64,000 nucleotides of DNA from Spirometra erinaceieuropaei (Eukaryota > Platyhelminthes > Cestoda > Diphyllobothriidea > Diphyllobothriidae), in the NCBI GenBank assembly GCA_902702965.1, contig CACRXP010000314.1, forward strand, positions 211,151 to 275,150. Direction: 5' to 3'. The translations under genes and the position numbers were made by a program. The notes below the pieces were generated by a model. That model saw only the letters and a program-made list of their open reading frames with translations. It made no database searches and was not told where the DNA came from. This document shows, piece after piece, positions 11,216 through 23,035 of this stretch (its first letter is position 1; each line of letters begins with the position of its first letter).

Positions 11216-12012
11216 ATCGCCAAACTGCCCACAATCTCACTTTGATCTGCCAACACAGTCATTACCTTGGTGTGAACCAACACTTCGAGTTGCAATATGA
11301 CGCCTGTTTCCCTTGGAAAGAAATTCCTTTCGCTCAAACGATGACTAAATTTTATGTTTGTCATCAGGTCCTAGTTCCGAAGCAGTAAAAGCTGCGTCAC
11401 CAAACCTTAGTTGGTTTCGCACATGTTGTACCTTGGACGGTTTGGTCACCTCTTCCAGCGGGTCATGGAAAGTCATAAAAAGACATTTACAGTCAGACGA
11501 GTTAGGCCTTGGGACCCACCCAAATCCTCGTTCAGTGGATTCAAGTACGTGCATGGGTATCAGGTCCGCCATCGCAGACAAAATCAACCTGGCAACGTTT
11601 TAGCAAAATATGATAGTCTTCTAGTTGAGGACAAAGAGACGCGTTCGCCGAAACAGAGGCGTTTATTCGCAAGGCGTTTCAGATTTTCACTCGAACCCGG
11701 CACCATCATGGAGCGCGCAGATCAACACGGCTTCTAGGGACAGTATCAGACGGTCAAAGCCTATGACCGTTCTTTTTACTGTACGACAGAGCATGCCACA
11801 TCATCGGTGGTGTTCCTGTTCTGGTCCCGCGGGGGGGGAGGGGGCAAACACATGCGCTTTGGCCTGCAAGCATCGTTAATTACCCAGTCCACATACAGTT
11901 CGTGACCTATCTGATGAAAGGTCACGGACTGGGAACTTAAATCGCTGTAGCACATGAAACGCCCACCCCGCATCCAGGAAAGTTATACTGCGTTAAAGAT
12001 ACGACCGAGTTT
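11216..12012. other. No recognisable feature
   Basis: Several overlapping short open frames, none with a recognisable motif. A short G-run lies near 11830. Confidence 0.4.
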
Positions 12013-13212
12013 CAAAATAAGGCACACTTTGATTTATAACGTATTATTTATTGACTAGGAAATAATCTATTTTACAAAAAACTGCCAAATCAAAAAACGA
12101 CTCTATGACAGGTCAACTATTCAAGACCTAAAATAACTGCCAGCAGAGAAGAAAAACGTCATAAAACGCAAAAATGATAGAACAAATAGTAAAAAATACA
12201 ACTTGTCAGTACTTTGTCGACTGTCCTTTACCGTTTAAAGCTGCTGTAAGGCGGGAGGACGTGGAGACTACCAAGTTGTCTAAGATGGTTTGGTCTATGT
12301 AATTTGTAAGCAAAAATTCCAACTTTTGTTCCATAGAAAGATGTTTTCTTGCCTTGTCCCAATTTCTCTTGATTAGTGAAAAAAGATTTTTGATGGGATT
12401 TAGGTCCGGGCTATTGACGAGAATAAAAATTCTTTGAAGGCTTCAGGCGGAGAGACTGGCTGTGGTATATAATATTAGATTATAGTCGTAAGCTGAATTG
12501 AATTCATATCTCCTTTGAGCGGCGGACGGGGGCAGTATCCTGGAATATTACGGTGTACCTTCGACATCGATAAACGCCGCTGTAACCGAAGGCACCCTTT
12601 ACGATGTCGATGAACACCTTGCTATTTATCGTCTCCGCTGTTGAACGCCAGACCGGTCGCTCTCCGAATTTGATGGCCATCCAAACCATCAGGCGTCGAC
12701 AGTTCTTGGATGCTGGTGTCGATATAGTGTGCTCTCGTGGAAAGTGCTCCCCACATATGACCACTCGAGCCGACTTCGGTGGCTTGTCTAAAAATAAGAC
12801 CTCATCAAAAAACCAAATGCTTTTCTAGAAGGAAAGTCTGCGATCGATATATTTTTGAGCAAAAATACGCTCTCTAATAAGTTTTCTACTAAAAGTGGCT
12901 TTGTCATGACGTTTTTCTGATGGAGACTGAACTCTTTCACTCTTTTTCTAATTATTCGCAAAGAAAACATGGACAGATGTTCTCTGTAAATAGCCTTAAG
13001 GGGCATATAATGATACTTTTTACTGTCCGACGAATGAAATCGTCGTCTTGTTCGCTTGTGGACAGTTTTGGCCCACTTTGCTTAGTTCCAGTCATTGTTT
13101 TATTATTAATAATTCTCCAAAAAGTGATCTGGCTAATGTTGAAAATACGAGATACTTATTAGAATAGGAAATTAAGTGGATATCAGGAGACGTCAAAATT
13201 TGCCTAATTTTG
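12013..13212 (-). mobile_element. Tc1-like DNA transposon, inactive
   Basis: A 1.2 kb unit, about the usual Tc1 size, bounded by imperfect terminal inverted repeats. The left end is CAAAATAAGGCAC at 12013 and the right end is the complement of CAAAATTAGGCAA ending at 13212, with 17 of 20 positions alike. It contains the broken transposase described separately. I see no clear TA at either edge, so the exact limits are uncertain. Confidence 0.65.
12206..12960 (-). pseudogene. Tc1-like transposase pseudogene
   Basis: The cut-and-paste transposase of the surrounding element, read on the minus strand. In order, the segments are: FFDEVLFLDKPPKSARV (first catalytic Asp), MVICGEHFPREH, LMVWMAIKFGERP, VFIDIVKGAFG, FQDTAP (second catalytic Asp), then in another frame NSPDLNPIKNLFSLIKR and a C-terminal tail ending at the stop at 12206-12208. 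SPDLNPIEN is the classic Tc1 signature. Here the catalytic Glu is Lys, and several frameshifts break the frame, so no active enzyme can be made. The family assignment is firm. A related shorter scrap lies at 5195-5480. Confidence 0.85.
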
Positions 13213-13369
13213 GTCCGTTTCTCCTCAATAAAACGGAACTAACATGACCTCTTCATTGGGAAAGGGCATTTCGGGATTCCAAACAATTCTAAAAACAAGA
13301 ATAACCGCACAAATTATATGCCATCCCACCAACTCAAATACCGATCTTGACATTTCCTGAATTGGGTCA

Positions 13370-13830
13370 TCTACTGCAAATTCAAGCTTGGTGCAATGAG
13401 TCTGGACTCGTTTTATGAGTACTCTCATACAGCCTCGTTCGTAAGCCATTGGATGGTCGCTGTGAAAGCTTGAAAACTGTAGGGTGCTCGTTATCCTCCT
13501 GTAAACCGTTGTCTCTGTTTCACCGTCAGGACTTCACTTGTCGAGCTCCTTGCGTTCCCCCCTCGTGGAGCGGATATGTGAAAGGATTGAATCGAGTACT
13601 TTATGGACATTCTGCAGCATGTTATTCCTGACGCTAACAAACGCGTCTTCAACGCAACGGCGTCAAAAGATCGGCGCCTGTTGGACAAAGAAGTCTTTTC
13701 AAACTCATATGGGTCCGTTCTGTCACTGAATCGGAGAGCGGGGAAGCCTACTGCGGAGGAGCAGGCAATCACCGCAGCAAGTACGACCATTGAATGTAAC
13801 TGCAGAATACGCCACTTATGATAGCTGTGT
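13370..13830 (-). pseudogene. PLE reverse transcriptase fragment, YVDD to thumb (P4a)
   Basis: On the minus strand the DNA aligns to the YVDD part of the intact reverse transcriptase at 54.7 kb, including the shared run ACATGCTGCA. It continues to the thumb, where ERGCMRVLIKRVQTHC corresponds to the KRSCVRTLFQRVHTHC segment of the copy at 23.6 kb. The reading frame is broken several times and there is a deletion between the two parts. It lies next to a PLE terminal module and to the first half of a reverse transcriptase (P4b). Confidence 0.65.
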
Positions 13831-14545
13831 AGTTGCGTGGTAACTTCATTCTATGAATACTGCACCCTTTTGTGCGAGCGTGACCCTTAATGATGACTGT
13901 ATGTCGCGTGAATAAAGTCTTGTCTCAGTAATCACATCTCCCCCTACCCGTGGACGGTGATCGCGTCTCCTGCTCCCTTAGGTTCAGATCTGCCACCAAA
14001 GTGGGAATTAGGGGAACCTATGGGAATTCCCCTGATCTGCTCATAGGTCTCTCCTGCAAAGGTGAAGTACTATTTGGCAAAATTCGAACAACCTCATGAG
14101 ATGCTAAATTTTGATCAGGCTCCGAGTTTCGTCGCATTTATCCTCAAAATTCCTGCAGAAATCTACATACTCCGATTTCGGCGGAAGGCATATGAATGAT
14201 GACGACACGGCGTAAAAGACCATGCTCTCGCCTGATTGAATAATCCCACCTGACAGGTCTACAGGGAATTGGGGCTGAGATTGTCAAATTATCCTGCACG
14301 AACTTCAGCTTTCAGCAGGTTAATTTCGCCAGATTATAGCTGGGGCCTAGGACACGGATGAGAGGTCGATTAATCGACGCATCGACCTAACACCAGCATA
14401 CAAACCCCTATCGCCGATCGTTGATTGACTGGTATCCCCTATAACTATTGCTTGAGGTGTTGCCGCACCTATCTCTGACGGTGAACACCTGCGTGTGTTT
14501 GAAAGTTCAGACGAATGGACAAATGATCCCGGTGCTCGGCCGGCC
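13831..14545. pseudogene. Scrambled PLE: 3' end (+) joined to RT N-half (-) (P4b)
   Basis: At 13840-13960 a PLE terminal module runs on the plus strand (TATGAATACTGCACCC, then AATAAAGTCTTGTC), with its hammerhead deleted. At 13970-14540 the minus strand is a decayed reverse transcriptase, recognisable by the segment coding AGETYEQ (here GGAGAGACCTATGAGC) and by the degraded SFDVTSL region. The same odd junction, inverted, occurs at 47.26-48.07 kb, so the scramble was copied as a unit. Confidence 0.65.
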
Positions 14546-16294
14546 CTTCTTCTTCATCTTCTTCTTCTTTCTATACTTCCTCTCCCTCTTTCTCCTTACT
14601 CATGCACACACATGGAATCAGAACATCGGAAATCATTCTTGTCCCAGTGAATACATCTCCCTCTTTTTATCAAAGTATTGTGAACAGCAAGCACTCATTA
14701 GGAGCGAATTAATTGTGGCTCACGCGCTCCACAAAAAGAACCTCCACCATCCTGCTGTCATATTGATCACGCACACACACAGGCGTATAGTTCTCATATT
14801 TTTTTAATCTTTCAACATTGCACAGCCATGATTTCTCCGATGGTATTTGCTTTTCGCAATCGCGGCAAACATACACTGACGTTCCATAATTAAACCGCTT
14901 TCGGATTTATGCTGACGCAAGAAACCAAAACCTTAAATGGATAAGGTCGAAAGATTCCTTTCTACCTTCAAAATGTCCAAAAGTGTTCCTTGCAAAGACA
15001 AAGGACAACCCAAAACCCGTCGTAAAGTGGACTTCATGATTGCTGCATTGCTGTACACCATCATGTTATGTCAGTAAGTTTGAAATTAGCTAACTGTTGA
15101 CAAAAGAAAGCTGGTTTAAGCCCAAAAACTGCGTAAAGGCTAATCCCCACTCGGCCAAGAAGCGCGCAGTTTCCTCATGGTATGCGATCTTCCGGTAAAT
15201 AGAGGAGATGGCACATAAGATGGGGGAATGCGTGTCAAAGCCCTTTCTTGGGGAGAGCGGTTGCTCCATTTTTTACTCCTGCCGCCCCCACCCACCGCCC
15301 CCCGCTGCCGTTGGGATAACCACAGACCTTGAAAGGTGTGCTGCAAGTACTTTGAGCAACAGTACAAGCCTTAATTACACGACCAGTGCTCTCAAACAGT
15401 CCATAATGTCTGGCCATCCGTCCGACCCTGCAGTCCCCAGCCAAGTGCACACGCATTCCCAACTGGCCGCGGCTCTGAGTTTCGAGGGAAGAAAACACCC
15501 CTCACGACTCCTGCCAAGTACACACTATCGGAGGGTCGCTTTGAACTCATTGGTTACCGTGTTCTCGCCCTCCAATTGTCTTTTCTTCAGCCTTTTAATA
15601 ATTAAAGTAATTCCGTCCATACTCGACACTCACAGAGGGTCGTCCGATCCACTTGGTTAGATTTTTACAGTCAGAGCACGGAGCATCCGTCCCACGAACT
15701 CACTTTGGGCTGATGGGTGGCGGGGGGGAGGGGTCATAAAAAGAGAAGGGAAACCGCTGCTTATGAATAAAAACTGTCATCTACTAATATGGCAAACACG
15801 TTTATTTAGTAGGCTCGGAGGAGCATATTCGGGGGACTGAGAACTCGAGGAAACTTCGCAAATTCAGCAACCTAAAATTTGCACAAATTTAGATCGTGCA
15901 GGTGGAATGGGGAATGTCACGTCTCCTAGCATCAATTTTCTAATGTTTACAGTCGAACAACCGGAAATCTGTGAGGTCTGTGGTAGCAAGTTCTAGTGTC
16001 TTGTGTCCGAATGACGTGTGGTGTTGTGTCCACTGACCTGTCTAGTCTGCCCGCATTCTCGTATTCTGCGTGACAACGTTCTGCTTGAATTTTCCAGGAC
16101 TGGAAACAATAAACTGTCCGCTGCAACCCTAAGGGATAGTTTTTGGTTAGATCTTCCAAGAAAAAGAAATTTCATGGTCAAATTCCCGGAGCGGTACGTA
16201 GAACACTTGCTTTGGCTGGTTGTCAATCCACATTGATACAAAGACATGCGCTGGATTCCACTTCACTGGAAACGACCAAATCGGGATCGTATAT
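14546..16294. other. No recognisable feature; CT-rich microsatellite
   Basis: A (CTT)n/CT-rich tract occupies about 14548-14600. An open frame of 150 codons at 15208-15660 has no recognisable motif, overlaps a similarly long antisense frame and is proline-rich by composition. I do not call it a gene. Confidence 0.4.
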
Positions 16295-17020
16295 TCCGTC
16301 AAAGCTCTATTTTGTAGAAAACGTGCACAATAATATGTTTGTTTTTAATCTTTTTGTAGAAAGACACATTGTCTTAACATTTTATACCCGAACAAAGTGT
16401 ATATTTTGGTTTTGGAAAGTTACTAATTGTGAGATTTTTAAGATCGTGTGATGTTCATACATACAACATCGCACGTGTGCGTTTACCAGTGCTACTCATG
16501 AGATATAAAATACAGTCCGGATCCATTGCATGATTTTATGGACTCTATACAGAATCTTTTTATAGGCATAGAGGAATACGTGAGCTTCCTTTGTAGACTG
16601 AAATCCCCGAACGCTGCTGCAACGGCAGGTCAGCCTTGAAATTATTCGGGAATTGGAAAACTTTTTTAAATCTATGTATACTTTCTTTCGGTTATAACAT
16701 GTGGAAAACGTGTTTTTCCACCAAATGTGTAAAATAAACCACCTTTTTTATGTTTTCTGAAAACATATTTAGATTTACTAGAGTATCAAATATCAATGCG
16801 AATAATGCATGTTAAGTAAGTTGTCATTTTTACCGGGTGTGGTTTCTACAGGAGATCGAAAAGAAATGCGTTCAAAAGCTGATATCCTGACGGTTCCGAA
16901 ATATTATAGGATTATGCTGTATGCCTATCAATAGTACAACTGCACCTAGGTAATCCTTCCTAATCGAAAACGCATTTCAGAATTTCGGTCAAAATTTCAT
17001 GAGATCAGTCACGCACTGTA
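16295..17020. mobile_element. LTIR element, left end missing
   Basis: The right end reads GAGATCAGTCACGCACTGTA, the terminus of the second LTIR subfamily also seen at 53032-54008 and 56779-57764. The inner part is shared, but the left terminal arm cannot be found. The right TA abuts Rep-D directly. Confidence 0.6.
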
Positions 17021-17893
17021 ATTGAAAAATACCGATTTAGCCATCCTTTATTCATTTAAAGCTGTGATGAAAAATTATCGCCTGACTCTTACAATGTACT
17101 GATTTTAAAGCAGAGATTGACATGTTTACTGGTAGCAGACCATTCGTGTGTGATCGGTGATTACTAATTGTGAAAGATAGGTCTGTGCCGAGGTCATGCA
17201 GTAAGTTGTTGGCATTTGAAGCAGGCTAGTCAGGTTTTCATCGGCTAACCATCGGTTATTCGGCCAAAGTATCCCCAGTAGGCAGACTATCCTCACATAA
17301 TTCCATGTGGATTGATCAGGAACTTTCAAACTTCCCTGGTTAAGGACTTTTTACGTGTTTTGCAAACGTCTCATATCCTACTATGCAGTCTTAGTAATTT
17401 TCGTCTGCAATCGCACGCACTTTTATTTAATAGAAATTAACTTGCCACGAAGCTGGCGGGAGATGTGATGGCCGTCAGCACACACTCTCTCACACACAGC
17501 TCGTGTACGGCAATAGACGCATTTTGCTTGATGCGAGGCTAAGAAAACAACAGAACATCAAGCTGGCCACCAGTAGACAGTATCTTGCTGTGACATTGTT
17601 TTTTTCCCACAGGCATGCCTGTACTCTCCCCTAAACGGTTTACTGCTAAGCTGATGCCCTGTCGCCTCGCGAAACAGTAGATGACATTCGAGTAAGAGAT
17701 ACTCAACGTTCCGCAATCCCCTCTCGCTGTTGCGCAGCTCTTGTTAACGTTAAGGAGCACTAAACGCATCAACATCTTGCAGGGTTTGCAGGCATAACAA
17801 CCCGTCCATGCTGCGGAAGGAAAAAGGCAAGGGGTGATTGACATAGATGCATGCGCTTATTGTTCTTTCAGTCTGAATACAAAAGGTAGAGAT
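17019..17893 (+). repeat. Rep-D copy 1
   Basis: About 0.87 kb, matched in inverted orientation by 44530-45345. Shared blocks include GGTAGCAGACCATTCG / its complement, the AGTCTTAGTAATTTCCGTCTG region, CGTGTACGGCAATAGACGC and ACAAAAGGTAG at the end. There is no coding frame common to both copies. The family is not recognised. Confidence 0.65.
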
Positions 17894-18169
17894 AAACGGA
17901 TGCCATTAAGTAAGCTCTGGCAAATTCGGTTACATCATAGCTAACTGACGACGGCAAAAAGTCGAAAAGGAGTCTCTCGTTGTTACTGGCTGTAAAATTC
18001 CTCAATTGCTGATTGTTGGATGACTGTCTTCAATGAGCATTCGTTCAAGACCGTTTCTCAAGGCCGTGAAAATAACGTCAGACGATTGACCAAGAGAGGG
18101 TAAGGTGCTGAGGGTTCAAAAACTGCTTAAGCAGAGGGTGGCCAAACAAACCGCGAACAGAGAACGACA

Positions 18170-18745
18170 CGCAAAGCAGCACTAGAGAACAAATTGCGTA
18201 AACTGCCTCCTCCAACGTCATCCAAGAACGACAAACTGAGGCACAACGGGTAGTCAAAAGAGCTGACGGAGAAGCAAATGCATTTGTTAAGTTATGAGGC
18301 CTCATTTAACACAGCCGATGTTTAACCTGCCCACATCACTGCAGCAGTGGAGGCAATCCTCAACCAGACGGAAGCGACAGACGAAACGAAGGACTTTATC
18401 CGACACCAAGTGTCATCCTACCTCATGTCTCAGAGGCCGCACAACGTGCTTCCCAAGGTCGAGCGTGACGCACTAAAGGAACTCAGGGCCAACAACGACT
18501 TCGTTATAGCACCTGCAAACGAGAAGCGTTCCACAGTCGTAATGGACAGGACAGACTACATCCAGAAAACCAAACGCCCGTTGGAGGATCGTCAGTCCTA
18601 TGCCCCCTGCGAATCCAACCCCATAAGGACGGGTTGCCCTTTAGCCCAGCTGCTGGCTACCCGGCGAATCCACAGCTGGTGGATAGCGGAACAGTCTTCA
18701 GGGAAGGTTAGCTGCGAAATAAGCAGACCCAAGTCTGACGAATAA
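18170..18745 (+). pseudogene. PLE N-terminal coding fragment (P5)
   Basis: The plus-strand translation includes KQMHLLSYEASFNTADV (one stop follows), then in an open frame from 18347 RHQVSSYLMSQRPHNVLP, ALKELRANNDFVIAPAN, STVVMDRTDYIQKTK and LEDRQSYAPCESNPIRT. This resembles the conserved region N-terminal to the PLE reverse transcriptase fingers (the PADKG-STVV-DR-DY block). The fingers, palm and endonuclease do not follow. Instead the sequence runs out and a LINE begins about 350 bp later. The first part of the frame carries a stop and a small frameshift. Confidence 0.75.
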
Positions 18746-19134
18746 GCAGTCGCGGACCAGCAGCGACATTGCTACCAGGGTACGGTGGGTTGAGGTTTGG
18801 CACGCTGAAAGCCTTATAAAAAGCCGCAAAGTCCCATGACGGTATTGTGACATGGCGACTGTGAACTACCATTGGATAAGTTTGCTTTCCACCGCTGCCT
18901 TGTGGTTAGGCTTCTAATCTAAAGCGCTAGAGGAGGAAACCTCGAACAAACTATCCGAGAGGCCGTCGGGGACTCGCCTGTACTCAAAATTTTCAAGAAT
19001 CCTCAAGACATATGCCTGGTTACAGTACTATGACCCATGCTACGGCATCGACGTGAACCGACGCGCTCCGCAAACTCCGTCCAATGGTGCGGGCGAATAG
19101 TATGCGAGCTGGACTACTGAGTCCGGGACGGACT

Positions 19135-19922
19135 CTTGGTATTGTATACTGGAATGAACGAACGTTCCTGGATCCTAGTACCCAAAGTCTGACCGCGCAC
19201 AGCCTTAATCAGTAAAACGTCAATGTCTGCTGTCTGTCTGATGTTTGACTTCCTGATTCAGGCTCTGGAGAAATAAAGATCCCTGGAGTCGAATCACACT
19301 TCACCCTGTACCACAGTGGCCCGCGCGACTCTTCTGGTAGACACAGTGTGACTATCGCCCTCTCGCAAAAAGGGGGCCCCGCTTTACCTGCTTGGGAACC
19401 AGTCAGTCATCGGATGGCCTACGTGCGACTGAAGGGTCACTTCACGAACATCTTCATTGTTTCTGTGTACGCGCCTAATTCAGCTGCCAAAAAGCGCGAT
19501 AATGAGGCGTTTTACTCGCAGATGCAAGCGTTAGTTGAAAGACTGTCTCGCCGGGATCTGCTGATTGTCGTTGGAGATTGAAATGGTCAGACTGGACCTG
19601 GCGACTCAACAAACATCTTTATGCCCGCTTCGGGATTGGTTGCCAATGTGAAAATGACGAGAGATTGCTGGACTTCACTGATCAGAACCGACCGCTTGTC
19701 GCCAACACGTGTTTCCAACATCGCAACAAACACCTCCTGATCTGGTATTCAAACGACGGTCATACGGCCAGTCAAACTGACTGCATACAAGTCAGCTCAA
19801 GGTTCCACAGTTGGGTTCGCAATAGCAGACCGATGTGTGGTGTCGAGACTGGTAACGCCCATTGGTCGGACCAAGTCCTCGTTCGTACACGCTTGAAAGT
19901 TTACCTCTCATCCGCGCCATAA
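19135..19922 (+). pseudogene. LINE endonuclease domain, broken
   Basis: Starts near LGIVYWNERT, which resembles the usual first motif (LGTWNVRT). Further segments are GRHSVTIALSQK, IFIVSVYAPNS and LLIVVGD followed by a stop where the family has a residue before NGQTG; this is the VGDxN-type metal/substrate motif. The stop is TGA at 19579-19581, one base from the Trp codon TGG. The remainder continues in other frames (LLDFTDQNRPLVANTCFQHR). It would nick target DNA to prime reverse transcription. As it stands it is not functional. Confidence 0.75.
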
Positions 19923-20629
19923 ATGCCGCGTCCTAGACGCCTCGATGTCTCCAAAATCCGGCAAACCAGCACTGTCGGGGCCCTAAGCAGAGAAATCCGG
20001 ACCTGTTTTACGACCTCAGCCGACGGGGAAGACAGTAACCAATGGTCGTCACTGAAAACGTCAACCTATGGGGCAGCTGAGAAAATCCATGTATAAACCT
20101 AGCGACGCCGCAGTGACTGGATCAGCAGAATCCTGCAGTTGTCTGCTCAGACGGCTCGAGCCAGGTCCCGTAATGATGACCCCTTTCGCTAACTTCTAAA
20201 GATGATGGCAAACTCAGCCAGGGATGACCGGAAGAAATATTTGGCTGAAATAGCAATCTCCATGGAACAGGTCTCGAAAGTTGATGACGCTTGAAAACTA
20301 TCAATTTATCCGCCAACTTAGTGGTAAACCCCCTACTCTGAGTAACTCTGTTCGTGACGTGAATGCGACTTTATTGGTGACAACTCGGCCAAAGTCGAGC
20401 GCTGGCGTGAGCACTTCGAGCACCATCTCGATTTCTATACCCGAACTACCACGCTCTTGCTCTCCTCCTCAGCGGAGTTTCTTCCCTCTCCAATCTATAT
20501 GGTACCATGCGACCCCCTTCTGAAGAAGTCGTCGATAGCATACGAAAGCTATGCAACAATAGGACGAGATTGTTACTGATGTGTGGGGTTCAGGCATCCT
20601 GGTAACTATCCTCAAGAAGGGAAACAAAA

Positions 20630-21484
20630 TAGGATGCGAGAACTAGCGCGGCATAAGCCCCATCGACACTGCTGCGAAGATCTTCGCTATTGTCCTACTC
20701 AGACGATTCCAGGCTGTGCGTGACTCAAGGACGAGGCCCAACCAAGCCGGATTTCGTGCTGGACGTGGATGCGCAGACCATATATTCACTCTGAGGCGCA
20801 TTTTCGAATTCCGCCATAGTTGCCAGTAACCAACGGCCCTCTACTTTGTTGACTTTGCCACCGCGTTCGATTCCAATCCATCGTGATTCCATGTGGCGGA
20901 TAATGGCGCTAGATGGTGCACCGCCAAAAATCATCGCCATGATCAAGGTCTGTTATCGCTCCACCAAGACGCGAGCTCTGGTCCGCATCAATCTTTCCCA
21001 AGCGTTTGGTATTCGATCTGGCGTTCGACGGGGTTGTATCCTGTCACCCATTCTGCTCAACTATGCTATTGACTGGATCCTCGGGAGGGATCTACACAAA
21101 GGTAGCAGTGTCAAGTTGGCCCTCGAACACCGACCGATTGATTCCGACTATACCGATGATATTGCCTTACTTGCTTCAAGTTTTGGTGATCTGCAGTCCA
21201 TGGTGTCGTGGGTGAACGAGGTTGCTAAATCGACCGGTTCATCCATAAACGCTGGGAAGACTAAAGTGTTTTCTCGCTGCATCCCTGACCAGGAGAAGTC
21301 ACCTCTCGGGATTCGAGACCGCCAACTTGGAGAAAAAGACAGTTTTAAATACCTCGGGGCGAGGCTGCTGCCGAATGGCTGGAGTAAGGACGACATTGTC
21401 TCCCGAATTGATGCAGCCCGACGGGGTTTTCTCAAGCCTTCGGAAATGCCTATTGATCTGACGCAACCTCTTCATGGCCACTAG
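20630..21484 (+). pseudogene. LINE reverse transcriptase domain, broken N-terminus
   Basis: Fingers: GISPIDTAAKIFAIVLLRR and PNQAGFRAGRGCADHIFTLR. Palm: ALYFVDFATAFDSIHRDSMW (first catalytic Asp), SGVRRGCILSPILLN, then DYTDDIALLASS, the catalytic YxDD box. Then INAGKTKVFS and KYLGARLLPNGWSKDDI. The frame is open for 212 codons from 20846 to 21484, but an in-frame stop precedes ALYFVDF and others separate it from the endonuclease. The palm is the least damaged part. Confidence 0.85.
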
Positions 21485-21819
21485 GATCTGCGTGTACCGT
21501 ATGTCTGCCCGGTTTGCCCTTCTTTATGCTTGTGAATGCTAGGCTGTGTGCGTGGAGGACGAGCGAAAACTAGAGGTATCTGATCACCACTGCTTGAGGA
21601 CTATCCTTCAAGTGAATTACACCGACTTCGTCTAAACTGAGGCATTCCAATGCCGGGAGTACGGTCTAATAACTTTCCCAAATATAAGTGTTTCGAGAGA
21701 AATTAGTACTTTGCGAAAAATACTATTTGCTTCGTAACTTTTTGACTTTCGTTTCCCAAGCCGTCCTCAGACGTGAAGCAAGAGTGCAATACAGTCAAAA
21801 TTTAAAAGTACCTAAAAAT

Positions 21820-22390
21820 TGATATTGCTTTGTCTGCCAATGGGCCTTTAATGTGTGCTAACACCACGTTCCGATTGGCTAATGTCTTTTCCGCTCTTTC
21901 TTGAGATTGTTTTACAAGGCGACTAATTCGATGCGTCCATTGATGCAAGGATTTTCAGAATGAATGGCCTCTTAAAATTCGCGAGACCTTTCTTATATGA
22001 CCAGTCACCCATAATGCGGGTCTTGCCTCACACAAATTTATGTCTAGTTTCCAGCGTATGCATGACAACCTTGACACAACCTTGTCGCGCCCTTTCACTG
22101 CCAACTGATGTTCGTGTATGCGTGTAAAGGCAGATTTCCCAGTTTAACCACAGTAAGCCACATTAAAGGTGTCGCAGGCTATCTTACAGGCGGCTTCCTT
22201 CTCATCTAGATAGCCGACCCTATCTTTAGGGTGTGCAAGCTGGTTACAAAGAGTAGTCTTCGGTTTGTGAGCCATGCGTATTTGGTATTTCCTCAGGTGC
22301 CTTTCAACTAATTCGGGCACATTCTTAATGTATGGAAGTGTTCGCCAGCTTTTTGGGTTTGGCTTGTCCCGTTTTGTGCTTTTGTCCCAA
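21820..22390 (-). pseudogene. PLE GIY-YIG endonuclease, divergent lineage (P6)
   Basis: The minus-strand translation runs WRTLPYIKNVPELVERHLRK, MAHKPKTTLCNQLAHPKDRV, CKIACDTFNVAYCG, stop, TGKSAFTRIHEHQLAVKGRD. This is the PLE linker (LPYIKNV), then the GIY-YIG domain with the Cys pair of the zinc-finger-like insert and the Arg/His of TRIHEH. The stop replaces the Glu of the usual GETG. The frame then decays. The sequence is clearly different from the copies at 50.5 and 55.2 kb, so it is a separate PLE lineage. Confidence 0.8.
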
Positions 22391-22434
22391 TCTAGACTCT
22401 CATTGGCAGTTCTACAGCGACTAGTAATACAGGC

Positions 22435-22985
22435 AGCAGGAGATTACCGACAAAGACAGGGGAGTCAGCATGGCAATGCCTGGCTTATTGGTTTATGCCA
22501 CCCGGTTTTTTCTAAATCCAGCTTTGTGAAGTTTGAGTCTCAAACCCGCGTTTGTTCCTAATCGACCGTTAATAAATAAAACGTTCTAGCTATCGAGCTA
22601 CCAACTCCTAGTGCTATCGGCTGTGCCGGGAATATTTACTATCTCTGTATATTCTTCTAATATATATGCGACTTCCGACGAGTCCCATAGTGTCGCCGGA
22701 TGAGCGTTTACCATAATCTGATCGGTAAACGCCGCTTTACCGCATATAATATTCCGGATCGCAACCGAGATGGCAACTATCCTCTGGCCAATGGTTAGAA
22801 CTTTGGACTTACTAAAACTCGCTTGTCGGAAGAACGCGGGTTTAATCGTCAACTCTGGAGCCGACTGACGACGGCCAGTAAACTCCCCTGTTCCCGCCGG
22901 TTATCTCTTTCTGTCTACTAGTCGCTGAGCGGCTACCTGTGGAGCTTTAGATTTAGCCCTAAAGCGCAAAGGGACGAGCGTGCCC
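22435..22985. repeat. SINE-1 fragments
   Basis: At 22435-22500 there is a minus-strand body fragment (ATTACCGACAAAGACAGGGG). At 22855-22985 there is a degraded plus-strand body and tail (CTGACGACGGCCAGTAA ... AAAGGGACGAGCG). The sequence between is not assigned. Confidence 0.5.
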
Positions 22986-23035
22986 TAAAATCCGCCTGGT
23001 AAATGCAATTTTGACATACGTATATATACATAAAT

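Larger units (their letters stand above)
19130..21650 (+). mobile_element. RTE-like non-LTR retrotransposon (LINE), inactive
   Basis: The order on the plus strand is an apurinic-type endonuclease (about 19135-19900), a linker, a reverse transcriptase (about 20630-21480) and a C-terminal region (to about 21640, with VEDERKLEV, DHHCLRTILQVNYTDF). This domain order and motif set match RTE/CR1-like LINEs common in flatworms. Many stops and frame changes make it inactive. The 5' end is unclear, and I see no poly(A) or microsatellite tail. Confidence 0.8.

Noticed and set aside
15208..15660. A 150-codon open frame as a possible gene
   Set aside because: No motif, a long antisense frame over the same DNA, and simple-sequence character (Pro-rich). 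No splice-compatible neighbours seen.
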